From positions 3,691 through 13,808 of the forward strand of contig NVSR01000060.1 of the NCBI GenBank assembly GCA_002401295.1: DNA of 10,118 nt, given 5' to 3'. The notes beneath the pieces were generated by a model. That model was given only the letters and a program-made list of their open reading frames with translations. It ran no database searches and had not been told where the DNA came from. A program made the position numbers and the translations under genes. The DNA is from SAR324 cluster bacterium (lineage in GTDB: Bacteria > SAR324 > XYD2-FULL-50-16). Shown in pieces: positions 7,396 through 10,118 of the stretch (its first letter is position 1; the number at the start of each line of letters is the position of its first letter).

Positions 7396-7423
7396 TTTAC
7401 CTTTATGAGAAGGCTTGTATAAT
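7396..7423 (+). promoter_or_regulatory. Candidate purF promoter with a long leader
   Basis: TTTACC and a perfect TATAAT are separated by 16 bases. If used, the transcript would have a leader of about 250 bases before the purF ATG. I saw no guanine or other purine riboswitch core and no recognisable PurR box in that leader. A closer promoter in the very AT-rich stretch 7545-7590 is also possible. Confidence 0.35.
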
Positions 7424-7679
7424 TGGCTCAAAGCAGAAGTCTGGAGTTGATTTTATCCAGATTTGTGAGTAAGTAAATTCAGCCTAAGAAAAGGCAACAA
7501 TAAATCCAAGAAGCCTCAATAATGTTCTTAATAAAAATCAAATCAATGTTTATCTATTTGTTATTATTATAAATTATATAAGATTACTTTTTTTTAACAA
7601 TTTGCTACGGGAATATGCAAAAGTAACTTTTTTCTTCGAGACATCTTCTCTCCTTGCGAACTTTTTCGAAAGTAATAAT
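7424..7679. other. AT-rich purF leader or spacer, no gene seen
   Basis: Together with 7219-7423 this makes a 461-base gene-free divergent region. It contains only short dyads (CTGGA at 7441-7445 with TCCAG at 7456-7460, and GCCT with AGGC at 7482-7495) and an almost pure A/T segment at 7557-7585. No coding sequence with a ribosome site was found. Confidence 0.45.
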
Positions 7680-9101
7680 ATGTGCGGAGTTTTTGGCATT
7701 ATTGGCCATCCCAGGGCAAAACATTTTTTCCCAACCATTCTACAATCCTTGCAACATCGTGGGCATGATTCAGCGGGAGTCGCTGGATTTCTGGCTGAAG
7801 ATTTAAGGATGATAGAAACGGTCAAGGGGGTCGGTAAAATCTCCAATGTGATCAATGAGGCAAGCCTGGAGCGTTTCCAGGGGACAACATTTATCGGACA
7901 TACTCGCTATGCAACGAGGAATGAATCCGGTTCCTTGCGAGAAGTTCATCCCCATTGGGCCCAAAGTATGAGAGGTCGTTTGGTGATTGTAACCAATGGC
8001 GATTTGGTCAATGTTCAGGAATTGAAAGAGATCATCAAAAAGGAAGGCATTAAAACCTATACGGAAAATGATGCTGAACTGATTGCGGCACTGATCAATA
8101 TTCAGATTCGCCTCTATGATAAGACCATTGTTCAGGCGATCCAATACGTCATGGAAAAGGCCAAGGGTGGTTATGCAGCAATGGTTTTGAGAGAAGATGA
8201 TGAAAAGCTTTATGCTTTCCGTGATCCTTGGGGGATCCGTCCTCTGCACCTCGGTGAGTTTGTGATTGATGGTCAGAAATGTGTGGGTGTCGGCTCGGAA
8301 ACCTGTTCATTTGACATTATTCAAAGATTTAACCTGGCCTATTATCCGGACAAATCTCTTTCCTACGTCCATCGAGAAGTACGTCCCGGGGAAATCCTAT
8401 CCATTGATTCTCAGTCAAATATCACCTCTTCTCAGTATGCGGAAGCCCAGCAAGGCCAAATCGGCTGTGTTTTTGAGAGCATCTACTTTGCCCGCCCTGA
8501 CAGCATGCAACGAGGAGAGTCTTACCAAAGGATTCGAGAACGCATGGGGAAGCAGTTAAACCAGGAATCCCCCGTGGAAGCGGATTTGGTGACGGCTGTA
8601 CCCAAAGGTGGAATTCCATCGGCTGTGGGTTATGCTAAGGCTTCAGGCCTACCTTATGAAATCGCGATTTTAGAGGAGCCTTCTACAGGTGGTATAAGAT
8701 CTTTCACTACAAATGAAAGGGATCGACATGCTTTAGCGACCATGAAGTATAATATCCTTCAGGACGTGGTCAAAGGAAAACGATTGGTGGTAGTGGATGA
8801 CTCTATTGTTCGTGGCACAACCTCTCGTTTGTTGATCAAAAATCTTTTCCTTGCCGGAGCCAAGGAAGTCCACCTTCGTATTCCCTGTCCTCCTTATAAT
8901 AATCCTTGCTATTACGGTATCGCGACTAAAGACCCCAAAACCTTGATTTCCCACAACCGAACGGTATCTGAAATCTGCGAGGAATTAGGAGCAACATCTT
9001 TAGCCTATCTCAGTATTCCAGGCCTGTACCAAGCCATCAAGCAGGATAGAAAATATTTCTGTGATGAATGTCTCTCTGGACGCAAGCCAATCGACTTCTA
9101 A
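7680..9101 (+). CDS. purF: Amidophosphoribosyltransferase (PurF) homologue with altered PRPP loop
   Basis: 473 residues, the usual PurF length. PurF makes 5-phosphoribosylamine from PRPP and glutamine, the first step of purine synthesis. The start is the ATG at 7680, so that Cys2 becomes the N-terminal nucleophile (MCGVFGI); an in-frame TTG at 7602 would add 26 residues unlike a PurF propeptide. The glutaminase half looks intact: LQHRGHDSAG (24-33), GHTRYAT with R76, NGD with N106 and G107, and D131. The PRTase half has ARPDS (271-275) and the PRPP motif VVVDDSIVRGTTS (370-382). Cysteines C263, C410, C461 and C464 match in place and spacing the four [4Fe-4S] ligands of B. subtilis PurF. The flexible loop, normally KNRYVGRTFI, reads EEPSTGGIRSF (332-342), and YGID is YGIA (412-415). 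Ordinary PurF in a divergent lineage is the first guess; a paralogue with another role is the alternative. No clear Shine-Dalgarno and no other pur gene nearby. Confidence 0.88.
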   Translation: MCGVFGIIGHPRAKHFFPTILQSLQHRGHDSAGVAGFLAEDLRMIETVKGVGKISNVINEASLERFQGTTFIGHTRYATRNESGSLREVHPHWAQSMRGRLVIVTNGDLVNVQELKEIIKKEGIKTYTENDAELIAALINIQIRLYDKTIVQAIQYVMEKAKGGYAAMVLREDDEKLYAFRDPWGIRPLHLGEFVIDGQKCVGVGSETCSFDIIQRFNLAYYPDKSLSYVHREVRPGEILSIDSQSNITSSQYAEAQQGQIGCVFESIYFARPDSMQRGESYQRIRERMGKQLNQESPVEADLVTAVPKGGIPSAVGYAKASGLPYEIAILEEPSTGGIRSFTTNERDRHALATMKYNILQDVVKGKRLVVVDDSIVRGTTSRLLIKNLFLAGAKEVHLRIPCPPYNNPCYYGIATKDPKTLISHNRTVSEICEELGATSLAYLSIPGLYQAIKQDRKYFCDECLSGRKPIDF

Positions 9102-9135
9102 GACAGTTTGAATAGAATTATCTCCACCGAAAAAC

Positions 9136-9160
9136 GGTAGCGCCGCCCTACGTGGCGGCC
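9136..9160 (+). repeat. REP-like palindrome, copy 1
   Basis: A 25-bp sequence identical to 10051-10075. It starts GGTAG and continues into a hairpin with stem GCCGCC/GGCGGC (9142-9147 and 9154-9159) around loop CTACGT. A GTAG tetranucleotide just 5' of a GC-rich hairpin is the layout of REP sequences handled by TnpA-REP (RAYT) enzymes, and the loop contains CTAC, the complement of the head. It lies between the ends of purF and the peroxiredoxin gene, the usual REP location. On the minus strand it is followed nearby by TTTTT, so it may also help end transcription. Confidence 0.7.
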
Positions 9161-9209
9161 TCACTCAAGGACGAAATAGGACAAGAGCGGGCAAACAAGA
9201 GGAGAGTAG

Positions 9210-9234
9210 ATGCACAACCAGAGCGGTTGCGCAT
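9210..9234 (-). terminator. Strong hairpin just after the peroxiredoxin stop
   Basis: Read on the minus strand, ATGCGCAACC and GGTTGTGCAT can pair over ten bases with a single G-U, around a five-base loop. It begins ten bases past the stop codon of the peroxiredoxin gene. The following sequence, CTACTCTCCTCTTGTTTG, is pyrimidine-rich but not a proper T-run, so this may be a weak intrinsic terminator or a 3'-end protecting stem. Confidence 0.5.
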
Positions 9235-9244
9235 GAAGATCAGA

Positions 9245-9841
9245 TTACAGCTCTTCCGAGTGCTCTGCCAAATATTCAGCAACGCCTTCAGTGGAACCTT
9301 TCATGCCTGCTTTGCCTTTATTCCAACCGGCGGGGCAAACTTCACCATGTTCTTCAGTGAATTGCAGTGCGTCAACCATGCGTAGCATCTCGTCAATGTT
9401 ACGACCCAGAGGCAGGTTGTTGATCACTTGGTGTTGAACAACGCCATCCTTATCAATCAAAAAGGATCCTCGCAGTGCGATTGAGTCATCCAGCAGCACA
9501 TCATACTCCCTGGCAATCGTCTTGTTCAAATCAGCAACAAGCGGATATTGTACGTTACCGATACCACCATTATTAATGTCTGTGCTCTTCCAAGCCAAGT
9601 GGCTGAAATGAGAATCCACAGAAACTCCGATGACCTCTACATTCTTGTCTTTGAAATCTTGTAGTCTGTGATCAAAAGCAATGATTTCAGATGGGCATAC
9701 AAAAGTGAAATCTAGAGGATAGAAAAATAGAACTACATATTTTCCCTTGTAGTCAGACAAGGAAATTTCCTTGAACGTATTGTTGGGCATTACTGCAGTA
9801 GCTGTGAAGTCAGGAGCCTGCTTGGAAACTAATACACTCAT
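9245..9841 (-). CDS. Typical 2-Cys peroxiredoxin (AhpC/TSA, Prx1 type)
   Basis: 198 residues, full family length, cytoplasmic. It reduces hydrogen peroxide and organic peroxides. C49 in FYPLDFTFVCPSE is the peroxidatic cysteine, with P42, T46 and probably R124 completing the active site. C169 in GEVCPAGW is the resolving cysteine of the partner subunit. GGIG (92-95) resembles the GGLG motif of hyperoxidation-sensitive members, but the eukaryotic C-terminal YF is absent, so the sensitivity is uncertain. The C-terminal tail with PAGWNKGKAGMKG is the common bacterial form. The ATG at 9841 has AAAGG six bases upstream. It is a single-gene unit, convergent with purF and bracketed by two REP-like elements. 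No reductase partner (AhpF, thioredoxin) lies in the window, so the electron donor is unknown. Confidence 0.97.
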   Translation of the reverse strand: MSVLVSKQAPDFTATAVMPNNTFKEISLSDYKGKYVVLFFYPLDFTFVCPSEIIAFDHRLQDFKDKNVEVIGVSVDSHFSHLAWKSTDINNGGIGNVQYPLVADLNKTIAREYDVLLDDSIALRGSFLIDKDGVVQHQVINNLPLGRNIDEMLRMVDALQFTEEHGEVCPAGWNKGKAGMKGSTEGVAEYLAEHSEEL

Positions 9842-9870
9842 GGTTTGCCTTTAATTTGATGTTTGGATAT

Positions 9871-9885
9871 TTCTCATAGTGAGAA
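9871..9885. promoter_or_regulatory. Perfect dyad in the peroxiredoxin leader
   Basis: TTCTCA and TGAGAA are perfect reverse complements around TAG. It lies 30-44 bases before the peroxiredoxin ATG and downstream of the proposed promoter. It could be a repressor site or a small RNA stem. It does not match the PerR box or OxyR consensus as I know them. Confidence 0.4.
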
Positions 9886-9899
9886 GGAAATCGTATTAC

Positions 9900-9918
9900 C
9901 AAGCTCTCAAGGAGCTTG
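9900..9918 (-). promoter_or_regulatory. Hairpin near the 5' end of the peroxiredoxin transcript
   Basis: CAAGCTC and GAGCTTG form a perfect seven-base stem with a five-base loop. With the promoter at 9932-9959 the transcript would begin near 9925, placing this stem within the first 25 or so bases, where it could protect the mRNA 5' end or affect initiation. No T-run follows, so it is not an attenuator on its own. Confidence 0.45.
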
Positions 9919-9931
9919 ATTCCAGAAAATT

Positions 9932-9959
9932 ATTTTAAATGAATTACTTCAGCTGTCAA
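9932..9959 (-). promoter_or_regulatory. Promoter of the peroxiredoxin gene
   Basis: On the minus strand a perfect TTGACA (9954-9959) and TAAAAT (9932-9937) are separated by 16 bases. This is the best sigma70-type pair in the window. It predicts a leader of about 85 bases that holds the two dyads at 9900-9918 and 9871-9885. Confidence 0.65.
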
Positions 9960-10050
9960 TAATTTTGATTAATCCAAGGAGAATGTAAAATTGATTGTCT
10001 CTATAGGCCTTATAGTTTTTCTCTATTGATTACCTGAGGACCAGTCATAG

Positions 10051-10075
10051 GGTAGCGCCGCCCTACGTGGCGGCC
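10051..10075 (+). repeat. REP-like palindrome, copy 2
   Basis: Identical over 25 bp to 9136-9160 and in the same orientation, 915 bp away; the flanks are unrelated. The stem is 10057-10062 with 10069-10074 and the GTAG head is at 10052-10055. It lies upstream of the peroxiredoxin promoter. No gene is visible from here to the right edge. Confidence 0.7.
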
Positions 10076-10118
10076 ACTGCTCACTACTTTTCTAAAATAT
10101 GAGCGGTACCGATTACCT

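Noticed and set aside
7602..7679. 26-residue in-frame N-terminal extension of PurF from a TTG codon
   Set aside because: It has no ribosome site, does not resemble PurF propeptides, and MCGVFGI is a standard mature start.
9127..9139. ACCG-AAAAA-CGGT hairpin as the purF terminator
   Set aside because: Only four base pairs and no T-run after it on the plus strand.
9991..10029. Tiny hydrophobic ORF (TTG start, 12 residues) nine bases after AAGGAG
   Set aside because: Too short, with a non-ATG start; AAGGAG followed by ATG TAA shows that the context is by chance. No independent support.

Overview
The window comes from a bacterial chromosome, probably a Gram-negative one. It has moderate, slightly AT-leaning base composition, short intergenic spaces and Shine-Dalgarno-led genes. 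No phage, plasmid or transposase gene is visible. A chemosensory CheA, a 2-Cys peroxiredoxin and a TopA with the DEDREGESISWHL form of the TOPRIM motif (which I associate with cyanobacteria and some other deep Gram-negative lineages) do not fix the taxon. No identification from this window alone should be trusted beyond 'free-living, motile or chemosensory bacterium'.

Layout. (1) 1-2174, minus: the N-terminal 724 codons of topA (DNA topoisomerase I), running off the left edge, with a plausible sigma70-type promoter overlapping an 8-bp inverted repeat. (2) 2175-2545: a 370-bp divergent intergenic region with small dyads. (3) 2557-4578, plus: a divergent GH77 (4-alpha-glucanotransferase/MalQ-like) protein. 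It keeps the three catalytic acids but has Phe where the family has its nearly invariant Arg, and it carries a C-terminal extension. (4) 4638-7218, minus: a two-gene unit of an unrecognised helical 188-aa protein and a CheA-type histidine kinase. The two overlap by 8 bp, and the CheA linker contains a 9-bp tandem repeat encoding EEQ/EER. (5) 7219-7679: a 461-bp divergent intergenic region with candidate promoters both ways and a GC-richer structured island. (6) 7680-9101, plus: a PurF homologue with an intact glutaminase half and all four Fe-S cysteines, but a rewritten PRPP flexible loop. (7) 9245-9841, minus: a typical 2-Cys peroxiredoxin with a strong TTGACA/TAAAAT promoter and a structured leader. 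(8) Two identical 25-bp GTAG-headed palindromes (REP-like) in the same orientation bracket the peroxiredoxin gene.

The genes do not form one pathway. They look like unrelated single-gene units (topology, alpha-glucan metabolism, purine synthesis, peroxide defence) plus one chemosensory pair. I see no convincing complete new system. The points most worth a second look are the altered active-site residue in the GH77 protein, the altered PRPP loop of PurF, the unknown protein coupled to CheA, and the REP-like pair.
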